Part shown: positions 1 to 8,977 of the stretch, piece after piece
Layout of the letters: each line of letters starts with the position of its first letter
Position numbering within the stretch: the stretch's first letter is position 1
Assembly (NCBI RefSeq): GCF_900156095.1
Contig: NZ_FTMJ01000001.1
Span: 434,001 to 498,000, forward strand
Direction of reading: 5' to 3'
DNA length: 64,000 nucleotides
Source: Aeromonas sp. RU39B
Lineage (GTDB): Bacteria; Pseudomonadota; Gammaproteobacteria; Enterobacterales; Aeromonadaceae
Position numbers and translations under genes: made by a program
Notes under the pieces: model-generated
Seen by the model: only the letters and a program-made list of their open reading frames with translations
What the model was told of the DNA's origin: nothing
Database searches by the model: none

Positions 1-629
1 GAGAGCACAATCAGCTGGTCGGCAAACTGGGCCGCCAAATTGAGATCGTGCAGCACCACCAGCGTGGTCCACTGCTGGGCGAGGGTCTGCTGGCAGAGGT
101 GTTCCATCAGCTGCATCTGGTGATGCAGGTCGAGGGCGCTGACTGGCTCGTCGAGCATCATGATGCGCGGATCGCGCAGCAGCACCTGGGCAAACAGCAC
201 CATCTGCCGCTGACCTCCGCTCAGAGAATAGAGCGGGCGATCAGCCAGATGACTGATGCCCAGCGCCTCCAGCGCCTTGGCGGCAGCGAGGATGTCCTCG
301 TCAGCCAGTCGCATGGAGAGGCTGTCGAGCCGCCCGAGCACCACCACCTCGATGACGCTCAAATCGAGCTCCAGCTGGATGTTTTGCGGCATATAGCCAA
401 ACAGCTGGCGCCACTTGGTCAGGTGCATGTCGTGGGCTGACTGGCCGTGAAAACGCACCTCGCCAGCGGCCGGTTTAAGCTCGCCAAACAGGGCGCGCAG
501 CAGCGAGGTTTTGCCGGTGCCGTTCGGTCCGATGATGACGTGAACCTGCCCCGGATGCAGCTGCACGCTCAAATCGCGCAGCAGGGTTTGCTCGCCCAAG
601 GAGAGCGCCAGATGGGATATCTCAAGCAC
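1..629 (-). CDS. Iron-chelate ABC transporter ATP-binding protein (3' end cut off by window edge)
   Basis: ATPase that powers import of an iron chelate (siderophore or haem) across the inner membrane. Reading the minus strand gives about 209 codons with Walker A GPNGTGKT near residues 34-41, the ABC signature LSGGQ near 136-140 and Walker B ending MMLDEP near 157-162. The start is a GTG whose codon overlaps the permease stop (GTGCTTGA), so the two are translationally coupled. Only the last 40 or so codons should be missing. The FecCD permease and binding protein upstream place it in the FepC/FecE/BtuD family; the substrate cannot be read from the sequence. Confidence 0.9.
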   Translation of the reverse strand, partial: MLEISHLALSLGEQTLLRDLSVQLHPGQVHVIIGPNGTGKTSLLRALFGELKPAAGEVRFHGQSAHDMHLTKWRQLFGYMPQNIQLELDLSVIEVVVLGRLDSLSMRLADEDILAAAKALEALGISHLADRPLYSLSGGQRQMVLFAQVLLRDPRIMMLDEPVSALDLHHQMQLMEHLCQQTLAQQWTTLVVLHDLNLAAQFADQLIVL

Positions 630-1674
630 GTTTGCGCCCCCTTCCCAAAATCAGCCAGATAAAAAACGGCACGCCAATGAGCGCCGTCACGATCCCGATG
701 GGGAACAGGGCGCCGGGCACGATGCTTTTGGAGAGCACGGAGGCCGCCGACAGCATGCAGGCGCCGCACAGGGCCGAGAGCGGGATCAAAAAGCGTTGAT
801 CTTCGCCCACCAGCATGCGGGCAATATGGGGCGCCACCAGACCGACAAAGCCGATGATGCCGACAAAGCTGATGGCGGTGGCAGTGAGCAGCGCCACCAG
901 CACCAGGGTTTTCAGGCGCAGCCGATCGACATCCACCCCCAGACTTCTGGCGCGCGCCTCCCCTAAGCGTAGCGAGGTTAGCTTCCAGGCATCGCGATAG
1001 ATAAGCACGTAACAAAACAGGGTTACGCCGGCGGTGATCAGCAGGGCATCCCAGGTGGTGCGCATCAGGCTGCCAAACAGCCAGAACAAGATCTGCTGGT
1101 TAAGCTCCGGCGAGGAGAGAAACTGCAGCAGCGAGAGCAGGGATTGAAACAAAAACAGCAGGGCAATACCGGCCAAAATGAGCGTCTGGCTGCTGACGTG
1201 GCGCATCATGGCCAGCGCAAACAAGAGGCTTGCCGCCAGCATGCAGAAGATAAAGGCGCCGACCGGAATGGCAATCAGTGGCGACAGACCGAGTCCGCCA
1301 GTATACAGCGCGAGCGCAGCACCAAGGCCTGCAGCGGCGGCGAGTCCAAGGGTATAAGGGCTGGCGAGCGGGTTATCGAGCAAGGTTTGCATCTGCACGC
1401 CACCAAGGCCCAGCGCGGCACCGACCACCAGTGCCATCAGGGCGATGGGCAAGCGCATGTCATAGACGATGGTGCGGGTCATGGGATCGGCTTGCGCCGG
1501 TGAGAGCAGGGCATCGACCACATCGCGCAGGGCGAGCAATGAGGGGCCGGTGGCGATATCCAGCAGCAGGGTGATGCAGAGGATCAGGGCGAGCAACAGC
1601 AGAAAACGCCAACGACGCCGCTCCCGTTGGCGCTGCCGGGAGAGCGTCTGCTCAACAGCAGTGGGTTGATTCAT
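622..1674 (-). CDS. FecCD-family iron-chelate ABC transporter permease
   Basis: Inner-membrane permease of 350 residues, the usual length of the BtuC/FecCD family. After a basic N-terminus (residues 12-22, many Arg) there are about nine or ten hydrophobic segments. The family-typical region around residue 75 (VYDMRLPIALMALVVGAALG) and a late GIIGFVGLVAPHIARMLVG segment, which in BtuC contacts the ATPase, are present. It lies between the binding-protein gene (48-base gap containing a hairpin) and the ATPase gene (overlapping). It probably works as a homodimer importing an iron complex; cobalamin is less likely because a Fur box heads the operon. Confidence 0.93.
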   Translation of the reverse strand: MNQPTAVEQTLSRQRQRERRRWRFLLLLALILCITLLLDIATGPSLLALRDVVDALLSPAQADPMTRTIVYDMRLPIALMALVVGAALGLGGVQMQTLLDNPLASPYTLGLAAAAGLGAALALYTGGLGLSPLIAIPVGAFIFCMLAASLLFALAMMRHVSSQTLILAGIALLFLFQSLLSLLQFLSSPELNQQILFWLFGSLMRTTWDALLITAGVTLFCYVLIYRDAWKLTSLRLGEARARSLGVDVDRLRLKTLVLVALLTATAISFVGIIGFVGLVAPHIARMLVGEDQRFLIPLSALCGACMLSAASVLSKSIVPGALFPIGIVTALIGVPFFIWLILGRGRKRA

Positions 1675-1690
1675 GTTCTATATCCTGAAA

Positions 1691-1712
1691 AGGCGCTCCG
1701 CATGGAGCGCCT
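1691..1712 (-). terminator. Hairpin between binding-protein and permease genes
   Basis: A perfect 9-bp stem (1691-1699 with 1704-1712, loop GCAT) followed on the minus strand by TTTCAGG. The short T-run suggests a leaky terminator or mRNA-stabilising hairpin, which would keep the binding protein expressed above the permease and ATPase. Function is inferred from position. Confidence 0.5.
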
Positions 1713-1722
1713 TTCTGGTCGA

Positions 1723-2823
1723 TTACAGGCCGATGGCAAAAGTACCCTCTGCCTTGACCGGCAGATAGCGATGGTAGAAATCGAGGTAATTGGCCACCGG
1801 ATCGATGTCTTTAAACTGCTCCGGATAGAGCGCCTTGGCCATAAACTGCACCATGGTGTAATCGAGCACGCTGCGCGAAGCCCCCTGATAGATGCCGTAG
1901 ACCCGCTGGTTTTGCACTGCTGGCAGATTGGCCCAGCCGCTGCGCTTGGTAAAGCCTTGCAGGCGCTCGCGCGCTGTTTCCGGCTTCACCCCTTGACCCA
2001 GCTGGATCGCAGTCGGGTTTTTGGCTGACTCGGTGCCGGTGAGGAAGATAACCTCCGGCTTGGCAGCCAGCACCTTTTCCGGGTTCATCGGGCCATACCA
2101 CTCGACAAACGGTGCGGCGATGTTGTCACCGCCAGCCAGTGCGCCGAGCGGGCCCCACATGCCCTTGCCGTAGCTAAAGCTGTATTCGGCCGGTCCCTTG
2201 TTGCCAAACTCCACATAGAAGCGCGGCTTGGGTTGCTTGGCCTTGGCGATGCGCTGTTGCACATCATCAATGGCATGTTGATACTCATCGGCGATCTGCT
2301 TGGCGCGCGGCTCCTGGCCGGCAATCTTGCCAAGCAGCAGGGTACTGGCATGATGATTGGCTGGCAGCTCCATGTTGTAGTCGACCACCACCACTGGCAG
2401 ACCGGCCTTCTCCAGACGCTCTACATCCGGTCCCAGCCCTTTGTATTGCCAGTCAGCCAGCACCACCACATCCGGTTTTAGCGCCAGCACCTTTTCGACC
2501 GAGAAGGTCTGCACTTCCACTTCGCCCACGTCGGCAATCTGCTTGAGTGAGGGGCGATGTTGGGTGAACAGGGCCCAGTTGTCCGGACGCCACCCTTCCC
2601 AGGCTTCCCGGGAGATGCCGACCACCTTATCGAAGGCCTGCTCGCCACCGATGGCCATGTAATCTTCGAAGTAAAACGCCAGCACCACGCGCTTGGCCGG
2701 CACATCGACCTTGACCTCGCGACCCAGCACATCCTTGAGGGTTTCCATCTTGGCGTAGGCACTGCCAGAGAACGCCAGCAACGCCACCAATGCGGCAGCA
2801 TAACCTTTTGATAAGTATCTCAT
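1723..2823 (-). CDS. Periplasmic iron-chelate binding protein of ABC importer
   Basis: Substrate-binding protein of 366 residues. The N-terminus has a Sec signal peptide (basic start, hydrophobic core at about 9-20, probable cleavage after SAYA near residue 24). The mature part has the PeriBP/TroA-like two-lobe pattern of the FepB/FhuD/BtuF group: an early lobe beginning DVLGREVKVDVPAKRVV, a central linker, and a second lobe with the PEVIFLTG segment. It is the first gene of a three-gene minus-strand operon with a Fur box immediately upstream. No TonB-dependent receptor is adjacent, so ligand identity (siderophore or haem) is open. Confidence 0.88.
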   Translation of the reverse strand: MRYLSKGYAAALVALLAFSGSAYAKMETLKDVLGREVKVDVPAKRVVLAFYFEDYMAIGGEQAFDKVVGISREAWEGWRPDNWALFTQHRPSLKQIADVGEVEVQTFSVEKVLALKPDVVVLADWQYKGLGPDVERLEKAGLPVVVVDYNMELPANHHASTLLLGKIAGQEPRAKQIADEYQHAIDDVQQRIAKAKQPKPRFYVEFGNKGPAEYSFSYGKGMWGPLGALAGGDNIAAPFVEWYGPMNPEKVLAAKPEVIFLTGTESAKNPTAIQLGQGVKPETARERLQGFTKRSGWANLPAVQNQRVYGIYQGASRSVLDYTMVQFMAKALYPEQFKDIDPVANYLDFYHRYLPVKAEGTFAIGL

Positions 2824-2859
2824 TTTGCGTGTGATGTCCGTTTTTTGTTTTGGTTGGGA

Positions 2860-2874
2860 TGAGAATTATTATCG
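2860..2874. promoter_or_regulatory. Fur box upstream of iron ABC operon
   Basis: TGAGAAT-T-ATTATCG fits the Fur 7-1-7 pattern (TGATAAT-N-ATTATCA) at 12 of 14 informative positions. It lies about 37-50 bp before the start codon of the binding-protein gene, where it would overlap the promoter. Iron-dependent repression is inferred from the match and the transporter genes. Confidence 0.7.
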
Positions 2875-3038
2875 TTTGTTTTTATAAGTCAATTGAAATC
2901 GTTTTGTTACGTAAATGGTTAATAGAGGGAAGGGTAAGGCAGTCGATATGTGACGCGCTGGTATGAGGTGTGTTGGTGCTGGATGAGCCTTTTCCCCTCT
3001 GTCATGGGGGCGTCATCGCACCCGCAGTGGTCATGTTT

Positions 3039-3054
3039 TGTGATGTGGGTCACA
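3039..3054. promoter_or_regulatory. CRP (cAMP receptor protein) site
   Basis: TGTGA-TGTGGG-TCACA is a perfect match to the CRP core consensus TGTGA-N6-TCACA. It lies about 140 bp upstream of the PTS gene and just before two MalI-like operators, the order expected for a catabolite-activated, locally repressed sugar gene. Confidence 0.85.
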
Positions 3055-3090
3055 AAATAAATCTGGTCAGATTGTGTGCATCAAAAAAGA

Positions 3091-3119
3091 AGTGCAACGT
3101 TTTACTATAACGTTCTACT
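3091..3119. promoter_or_regulatory. Two MalI-like LacI-family operators
   Basis: Two AACGTT palindrome cores (3096-3101 and 3109-3114) with A/T-rich arms lie 13 bp apart centre to centre. They resemble E. coli MalI operators, whose core is AAACGTTT. The MalI-like repressor encoded downstream of the PTS gene is the obvious candidate ligand. With the CRP site these account for much of the 367-bp gap at 2824-3190; I see nothing else in it. Confidence 0.6.
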
Positions 3120-3190
3120 AAAACAAAAAATGGCTTGTAGCCTGGGCCAATCTCTCAGTTGCACGCGCCAATGGCGCATTAGGAGAAAGT

Positions 3191-4687
3191 ATGGAAATGT
3201 TGAACAAGGCCAGGATGGCGTTGGCCAAACTGTCGATGATAGGGCGTGCGCTGATGCTGCCCATCTCCCTGTTGCCGGCGGCCGGTTTGTTACTGGCATT
3301 TGGCTCCAAGTTTGATTTGCCGCTGATGATGCGTGCCGGTGGCATCATCTTTGATAACCTGCCGCTGCTGTTTGCTATCGGCTCTGCGGTGGGGCTGGCG
3401 GCTGAATCGGGTATCGCTGCCCTGTCGGCCACGGTGTCGATGCTGATCATCAATACCACCATCAGCACGCTGCTTAATATCACGCCGGAGATGGCTGCAT
3501 CGGGTGGGCGTTTTGCCATGGTCATCGGCATTCCCACTTTGCAGATGGGGGTCTTTGGTGGCTTGATCTCCGGTATTCTGGCGGCCTGGTGTTATAACCG
3601 TTTTCACACCATGCAGTTGCCCGAGTTCCTCGGCTTTTTCTCCGGCAAGCGCTTTGTGGCCATTGCCACGGCGTTTCTCTCGTTCCTGCTTGGCTTGGTG
3701 CTGCCCTGGGTATGGGGTTATGTGCAATCGGGCATCGATGCGCTGTCGCAAGTCGTCAACGGGGACAATCAGGCGCTGTCGACCTTTATCTTCGGTCTGA
3801 CCGAGCGGGCGCTCATTCCCCTTGGTCTGCACCACATCTGGTACCCCTCCTTCTGGTACACCTTTGGCCAGTACACCTCCAGTGCCGGTCAGGTGATCCA
3901 TGGCGATCAGACTATCTGGTTCAAGATGCTGGAAGATGGCGTCACCAGCTTTAGCAGCGATACCTACCAAAATGCCGGCAAGTTCATGCAAGGCGAGTTC
4001 CCGCTGATGCTGTTTGCTCTGCCGGCCGCCTGTCTTGCCATGTATCAGGAGGCGTACACCCAGAATCGCAAGATTGCCTCGGGTATCTTGTTCTCGGCCG
4101 CGCTCACCTGTTTTCTGACCGGGATCACCGAGCCGGTGGAGTTCACCTTCATCTTCGTCGCGCCCATTCTCTATGTGTTTAACGCCATCATGGCGGGGCT
4201 GGCCTACATGAGCATGTATCTGGTGCATGCCCACATTGCCAAGTCGTTCTCGGCCGGTCTGATTGACTACATCTCGTTTGGTATCCTGCCCGGCCTCAAC
4301 GGGTTTAACACCAACTTCCTGATGGCCTTCGTGGTCGGGATCCCGATGGCCTTTATCTACTACTTCACCTTCCGCTACGTTATCCGTCGCTTTGATGTAA
4401 AGACGCCCGGCCGGGTGGCGGTGATGAACACCATTGATGGCAAGTCCGATGACGAGCTGGCGAGCGAGATTGCGACCTTGCTGGGCGGTGTCGATAACAT
4501 CAGCCAGGTAGGTGCCTGCATCACCCGTCTGCGCCTGGAAGTGGCCCAGAGCAGCCAGGTAGACAAGGAAGGGCTGCGTGCGCTCGGCGCCCGTGGCGTG
4601 GTGTTTGTCGGCGAGCAGGGCATTCAACTGGTGTTCGGTGCACGGGCACAGTTTATCGCCAAGGCGATGGACTCCTTGCGGGTCTGA
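3191..4687 (+). CDS. malX: PTS EIICB, glucose/maltose family (MalX-like)
   Basis: Sugar-specific membrane permease and phosphotransfer protein of 498 residues. Residues 1 to about 395 form the EIIC channel with roughly ten membrane segments and the family motif GITEPVEF around residue 314. Residues about 415-498 are the EIIB domain with the phosphorylated cysteine in the ACITRLR motif near residue 440. No EIIA is attached, so it must use a shared EIIA-Glc. AGGAGA precedes the ATG by four bases; the in-frame ATG two codons later is an equally good start. The MalI-like regulator and operators favour MalX over PtsG, but substrate is not proven and no malY follows. Confidence 0.8.
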   Translation: MEMLNKARMALAKLSMIGRALMLPISLLPAAGLLLAFGSKFDLPLMMRAGGIIFDNLPLLFAIGSAVGLAAESGIAALSATVSMLIINTTISTLLNITPEMAASGGRFAMVIGIPTLQMGVFGGLISGILAAWCYNRFHTMQLPEFLGFFSGKRFVAIATAFLSFLLGLVLPWVWGYVQSGIDALSQVVNGDNQALSTFIFGLTERALIPLGLHHIWYPSFWYTFGQYTSSAGQVIHGDQTIWFKMLEDGVTSFSSDTYQNAGKFMQGEFPLMLFALPAACLAMYQEAYTQNRKIASGILFSAALTCFLTGITEPVEFTFIFVAPILYVFNAIMAGLAYMSMYLVHAHIAKSFSAGLIDYISFGILPGLNGFNTNFLMAFVVGIPMAFIYYFTFRYVIRRFDVKTPGRVAVMNTIDGKSDDELASEIATLLGGVDNISQVGACITRLRLEVAQSSQVDKEGLRALGARGVVFVGEQGIQLVFGARAQFIAKAMDSLRV

Positions 4688-4693
4688 TCCCGT

Positions 4694-4730
4694 CCCGAGC
4701 CCTCATGCGTTGAGGGCTCGGGAGTGTTTT
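4694..4730 (+). terminator. Intrinsic terminator after PTS gene
   Basis: A 12-bp perfect GC-rich stem (4694-4705 with 4711-4722, loop TGCGT) followed by AGTGTTTTGTT. It separates the PTS gene from the regulator gene, which starts about 40 bases downstream. Confidence 0.8.
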
Positions 4731-4770
4731 GTTAAGGTGGCCGGCGAAATAGCGGCAGCGGGATGGAGTC

Positions 4771-5772
4771 GTGGCAAAAGTCAGTATCGTGGATGTGGCC
4801 AAAGCAGCTGAGGTGTCGGTATCGACCGTCTCGCTGGTGCTCAGAAAAAAGGGACACATATCCCAGGCCACGACCGACCGGGTGCATCAGGCCATGGCCG
4901 AGCTGGGGTATGTCTATAACCAGTCGGCCGCCAACCTGCGCAGTCAGAAGAGCAATGTCATCGGTCTGCTGTTTGACCGGCTCGAAAGTGACTTCTCCAT
5001 CAAGATCCTCAAGTGCCTTATCCGCGAGCTGGAAAAGCAGGGCTTTATCGCCATGGTCAAGACTGGGGCGTTAACGGCGGATGCCTTGACGCTGGCGGTT
5101 AATGAGCTCAAGACCCAGCACGTGGCAGGCATCATTCTGGTGGCGGCGGGCTCGGTCGATGGTGGGTTGACGCCGGTGCTGAGTGCGGCCGAACTGCCCT
5201 ATCAGGTGATGGCCAATCAGGGTGGATTAGGGATGAGCGATCTCATCGTCTGTGACCACTACAGTGACAGCCTGACCCTGACCCGTTTCCTGCTCGACTT
5301 GGGCCATGTCAGCACCGTGTTGTTCGGTGGCGAGTTGCACGATCCGGTGTTTGGCGAGCGGGCTAACGGTTATCTCGAAGCCTACCGCGAGCGCGGCATT
5401 CCGGCGCGCAAAGCTCATATCATCTATGCCGATACCGATCTCACCGGCCAGCGTCAGCGACTGGAGGCGGCGCTGCGTTCCGATAACAGCATCTCGGCGC
5501 TGCTTTGTCACTCACCGGCGGCCGCCATGATTGGCGCCCAGAGCGTGCTGAAACTGGGCTATGGCGTTGGCAAAGACTTTATCCTCTCCCAGCAAAAATA
5601 CGTGACCTGCTTTCAGGAGGTGGACCGCCTCTCCGATGGGGTCATGGATCTCTCCTACATTCTGCTCCCCCTCGAAGAGATGGCCCATCACGCAGTCAGG
5701 CAGCTGCTGCAACGTCTCGATACGCCCGAGCCACTGCCCGGGCGTGCCTTTAGCGGCGCCCTGATCCGTTAA
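4771..5772 (+). CDS. malI: LacI-family repressor, MalI-like
   Basis: DNA-binding repressor of 333 residues. The N-terminal helix-turn-helix (residues 4-25, VSIVDVAKAAEVSVSTVSLV) and hinge helix near 50-60 are typical of LacI/GalR. The rest is a periplasmic-binding-protein-like effector domain. The SVSTVSLVL recognition segment matches that of MalI. The start is GTG, preceded by GGATGGAG. The gene follows malX after a terminator, so it may have its own promoter. The likely targets are the two AACGTT operators upstream of malX. Confidence 0.8.
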   Translation: MAKVSIVDVAKAAEVSVSTVSLVLRKKGHISQATTDRVHQAMAELGYVYNQSAANLRSQKSNVIGLLFDRLESDFSIKILKCLIRELEKQGFIAMVKTGALTADALTLAVNELKTQHVAGIILVAAGSVDGGLTPVLSAAELPYQVMANQGGLGMSDLIVCDHYSDSLTLTRFLLDLGHVSTVLFGGELHDPVFGERANGYLEAYRERGIPARKAHIIYADTDLTGQRQRLEAALRSDNSISALLCHSPAAAMIGAQSVLKLGYGVGKDFILSQQKYVTCFQEVDRLSDGVMDLSYILLPLEEMAHHAVRQLLQRLDTPEPLPGRAFSGALIR

Positions 5773-7235
5773 CTCTGCGGTAGGTGGGTGAGCGGCTCAA
5801 GGCGGCTGTAGAGCTCACGAAACGTCGCATGCAACGCGCGGTAGTGGGCATGACGCGCCGCATCGGGAGTATGCACTTGCTCCAGCGCAAGGGCAGGCAG
5901 CAGCGCCGCCATCTCTTCGCCCGGATGACAGGCCAGCCGTGCCAGACGCGCAGCACCAAGCGCCGGTCCCACTTCGGCGCCACTGCGATATTCGAGCGTC
6001 ATGCCGCTGATATCGGCCAGCATCTGCCGCCACAGGGCGCTGCGTGCACCGCCGCCAATCAGGGTGACCCGCTCGGGTTTGAGGCCGCACTCATGCACCG
6101 CGCTCATGCCATCGGCCAGCGCAAAGCCAACCCCTTCAAGCACGGCGCGGCAGAGATCGCAGCGCTTATGTTCATGGGTCAACCCGAAGAATGCGCCTTT
6201 CGCCTCCGGGTTGTTGTGCGGGGTGCGCTCACCGCTCAGATAGGGCAGAAACCACAGTGGGGTGGATGCCGGTTGTTCGCTTGCCACCTCGTCGAGCATG
6301 GCCGCCACGCTGGGCAGTCCGGTCAGGCGAGCCACCCAATCGAGGCACGACGCGGCGCTGAGCATCACCGACATCAAATGCCAGCGACCCGGCAGGGCAT
6401 GACAGAAACTGTGCACCGCTTGCTCGGGGCGGGCGAGAAACCCGTCGCTTACCGCAAAGTAGACCCCGGACGTCCCAAGCGACAGCATCGCCTGTCCGGC
6501 CCGGTGCAAACCAACACCCACCGCGCCGGCCGCGTTATCGCCACCGCCTGCCACGATCGGAACTGGCTGCATACCCCAGGCGCGCGCTAGCTCGACGCTA
6601 AGGTGAGCGCAGATCCCATTACCTTCAAACAGCGCCGGCATGTGACGGCGCGATAGCCCGGTGGCGGCGAGCAGAGCATCACTCCAGTCCCGCTTGGCCA
6701 CATCGAGCCAAAGGGTGCCGGCAGCATCAGAGAGATCGCTGGCAAAGGTGCCGCTCATGCGCCAGCGCAGGTAATCCTTGGGCAGCAGCACCTTGTCGAT
6801 GCGGGCAAACAGGGCCGGCTCATGACGGGCCACCCACAGTAATTTGGGTGCGGTAAAGCCCGGCATCATCAGGTTGCCGGTGATCTGGCGTGAGGTGGGA
6901 ACCCGCCGCTCCAGCTCATGACACTCGGCAGCGCAGCGCCCGTCGTTCCATAACATGGCGGGACGCAGCACCTGGCCCTTTGCATCAAGCAAGGTGGCGC
7001 CGTGCATCTGGCCGCTTAAACCAATGGCGCGCACGCCATCGAGCGCGACGGAGTGTCCTAGTGCTTTCACCGCTTGATCGGTGGCCTGCCACCAGTGGGC
7101 TGGATCTTGCTCGGACCAGAGCGGATGAGGCCGTGAGACCTCAAGCGGAGCGGTTTCACTGGCCAGCACCTGGCCAGCTTCATCCATCACGATGACCTTG
7201 ACACCCGAGGTGCCCAAATCAATACCCAGATACAT
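5769..7235 (-). CDS. xylB: Xylulokinase
   Basis: Cytoplasmic kinase phosphorylating D-xylulose to xylulose 5-phosphate, which enters the pentose phosphate pathway. The 488-residue length fits XylB (484 in E. coli). The FGGY-kinase fold begins with the phosphate-binding loop YLGIDLGTSGVKV (residues 2-14), and the C-terminal half carries the second ATPase motif LIGGGARSALWRQMLADISG. Its C-terminus overlaps the end of malI by four bases on the opposite strand. It follows xylA in a two-gene minus-strand operon, with a GC-rich hairpin in the 53-base gap. Confidence 0.95.
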   Translation of the reverse strand: MYLGIDLGTSGVKVIVMDEAGQVLASETAPLEVSRPHPLWSEQDPAHWWQATDQAVKALGHSVALDGVRAIGLSGQMHGATLLDAKGQVLRPAMLWNDGRCAAECHELERRVPTSRQITGNLMMPGFTAPKLLWVARHEPALFARIDKVLLPKDYLRWRMSGTFASDLSDAAGTLWLDVAKRDWSDALLAATGLSRRHMPALFEGNGICAHLSVELARAWGMQPVPIVAGGGDNAAGAVGVGLHRAGQAMLSLGTSGVYFAVSDGFLARPEQAVHSFCHALPGRWHLMSVMLSAASCLDWVARLTGLPSVAAMLDEVASEQPASTPLWFLPYLSGERTPHNNPEAKGAFFGLTHEHKRCDLCRAVLEGVGFALADGMSAVHECGLKPERVTLIGGGARSALWRQMLADISGMTLEYRSGAEVGPALGAARLARLACHPGEEMAALLPALALEQVHTPDAARHAHYRALHATFRELYSRLEPLTHLPQS

Positions 7236-7258
7236 AACCGGTTCCTCGTCAAAAGAGT

Positions 7259-7281
7259 GCCCCCGGCGCAGAACCGGGGGC
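7259..7281 (-). terminator. Hairpin between xylA and xylB
   Basis: A perfect 8-bp GC stem (7259-7266 with 7274-7281) followed on the minus strand by ACTCTTTTGAC. The T-run is short and interrupted, so it is more likely an attenuating or processing hairpin within xylAB than a full terminator. Confidence 0.45.
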
Positions 7282-7288
7282 GTGGTGC

Positions 7289-8608
7289 TTAGCCGTGGAC
7301 GTAGCGGCTGACCAGATTTTCCAGCGCTTCCTGATGACCGCTCTGATGCTGCGGTGCCAGGGCGTGCTGCTCGGTGTGGCGGGCGATTGCCTCCAGCGAG
7401 AGCTTGCCTTGAAGGATCTGCTGGCCGAGCTCACCGCTCCAGCCCGAGTAACGGCGCGATACCTGCTCGGCCAGATCCCCGCCTTCGAGCATGGTGGCGG
7501 CGATTTTCAGGGAGAGGGCGAGGGTGTCCATGGCGCCGATATGACCGTGGAACAGATCATATTTGTCAGTGCTTTGGCGACGAACCTTGGCGTCGAAGTT
7601 GAGCCCGCCGGTGGTAAAGCCGCCGGCCTTGATGATCTCGTACATCACCAGCGCATTCTCTTCGACGCTGTTGGGGAACTGGTCGGTATCCCAGCCCAGC
7701 TGCGGGTCGCCACGGTTGGCATCAATCGAGCCGAAGATGCCGAGCGCAATGGCGGTCGCTACTTCATGATGGAAGGTGTGACCGGCCAGGGTGGCATGGT
7801 TGGCTTCGATATTGACCTTGATCTCTTTCTCCAGACCAAACTGCTTGAGGAAGCCATAGACGGTGGCCACGTCATAGTCGTACTGGTGCTTGGTCGGCTC
7901 TTGCGGCTTGGGCTCGATCAGCAATGTGCCCTGGAAGCCAATCTTGTGCTTGTGCTCAACCACCATCTGCATGAAGCGGCCGATCTGTTCGCGCTCTTGG
8001 CGCAGGTCGGTATTGAGCAGGGTTTCGTAACCCTCACGGCCGCCCCACAGCACATAGTTTTCGCCGCCGAGGCGTTGGGTGGCCTGCATGGCGTGAAAGA
8101 CTTGGGTGGCGGCCCAGGAGAACACTTCCGGATTGGGGTTGGTGGCGGCGCCTGCGCCATAACGTGGATGAGAGAAGCAGTTGGCGGTGCCCCACAGCAG
8201 TTTGACGCCGGTGGCCTCCTGCTTGGCGGCCAGCACGTCGGTCATGGCCGCGACGTTGTGGATGTATTCACGTACCGATGCACCTTCCGGCGCCATGTCC
8301 ACGTCGTGGAAGCAGTAGTAGGGGGCATTGAGCTTGCTGAAAAACTCAAACGCCACATCGGCCTTGAGCTTGGCTTGTGCCAACGCTTCACCCGGTTGCT
8401 GCCAGGGGCGGTCGAACGAGCCGATACCAAACATGTCGGAGCCGTTCCAGCAGAAGTTGTGCCAGTAGCAGACGGCAAAGCGCAGGTGGTCGGCCATGCG
8501 CTTGCCCAGAACTATCTCATCGGGATTGTAATGGCGAAAGGCGAGCGGGTTGCGGCTGTGCGGCCCTTCATAACGAATACGGTCCACTTGGTCGAAATAA
8601 GTGTGCAT
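7289..8608 (-). CDS. xylA: Xylose isomerase
   Basis: Metal-dependent isomerase converting D-xylose to D-xylulose. The 439 residues match the E. coli enzyme (440). The class II enzyme signature is visible: [16 protein letters not shown] near residues 46-61 and the catalytic His/Asp segment [13 protein letters not shown] near 97-109, with the metal-ligand-rich [13 protein letters not shown] around 233-245. A good Shine-Dalgarno (AAGGAG) precedes the ATG. First gene of xylAB, divergent from xylF across 369 bp. Confidence 0.97.
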   Translation of the reverse strand: MHTYFDQVDRIRYEGPHSRNPLAFRHYNPDEIVLGKRMADHLRFAVCYWHNFCWNGSDMFGIGSFDRPWQQPGEALAQAKLKADVAFEFFSKLNAPYYCFHDVDMAPEGASVREYIHNVAAMTDVLAAKQEATGVKLLWGTANCFSHPRYGAGAATNPNPEVFSWAATQVFHAMQATQRLGGENYVLWGGREGYETLLNTDLRQEREQIGRFMQMVVEHKHKIGFQGTLLIEPKPQEPTKHQYDYDVATVYGFLKQFGLEKEIKVNIEANHATLAGHTFHHEVATAIALGIFGSIDANRGDPQLGWDTDQFPNSVEENALVMYEIIKAGGFTTGGLNFDAKVRRQSTDKYDLFHGHIGAMDTLALSLKIAATMLEGGDLAEQVSRRYSGWSGELGQQILQGKLSLEAIARHTEQHALAPQHQSGHQEALENLVSRYVHG

Positions 8609-8977
8609 GGTTGACTCCTTCGTGAATAAATCATCGGTGGCACGATTTATCTTGGAAGTGGAGCAACCACGGCCTCAACTACGATATTTCTCAGTGCGAT
8701 TAAGATAATTAACAACTGTGCGCTACCTCGCATTTATTGACCCATTTTATTCAGGGTTATCCGAATTTCGTTGCCTGATATTTCTTTGTGGGTATGACGA
8801 AACATGATCCGGCTCATAAAACCGGAAACAAACCAAAAAACGTAATCGAACCAGAAAATTCGGCAATTGCCGCTGTTTGACTAGCTCGCTAACAATTCCC
8901 CCTGTCCTTGCAGTTCTGGAGATTGTCTTTATCCAAGGGGCGACATTCACTGCCGATCATGCATGAGGAGAATTACA
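8609..8977. promoter_or_regulatory. xylA/xylF divergent promoter region
   Basis: This 369-bp A/T-rich gap contains the promoters of both xyl transcription units. A CRP-like site TGTGC-GCTACC-TCGCA (8717-8732) matches 8 of 10 consensus bases and lies near the xylA side. An inverted pair CCGAATTT (8761-8768) and AAATTCGG (8856-8863) lies 95 bp apart and could be XylR contacts facing each operon. In E. coli the corresponding region has XylR sites flanking a CRP site; assignment here is by analogy only. Confidence 0.5.

Noticed and set aside
1723..2823. Idea that the ABC importer is BtuFCD (vitamin B12), given the nearby cob locus
   Set aside because: A Fur box but no cobalamin riboswitch precedes it, and it lies about 17 kb from the cob operon with unrelated genes between.
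3290..4627. 445-codon open frame antisense to the PTS gene
   Set aside because: Gln/His/Arg-rich low-complexity translation opposite a clearly recognisable EIICB gene.
7295..8614. 439-codon open frame antisense to xylA
   Set aside because: Exactly shadows xylose isomerase; translation has no recognisable domain and no ribosome site.
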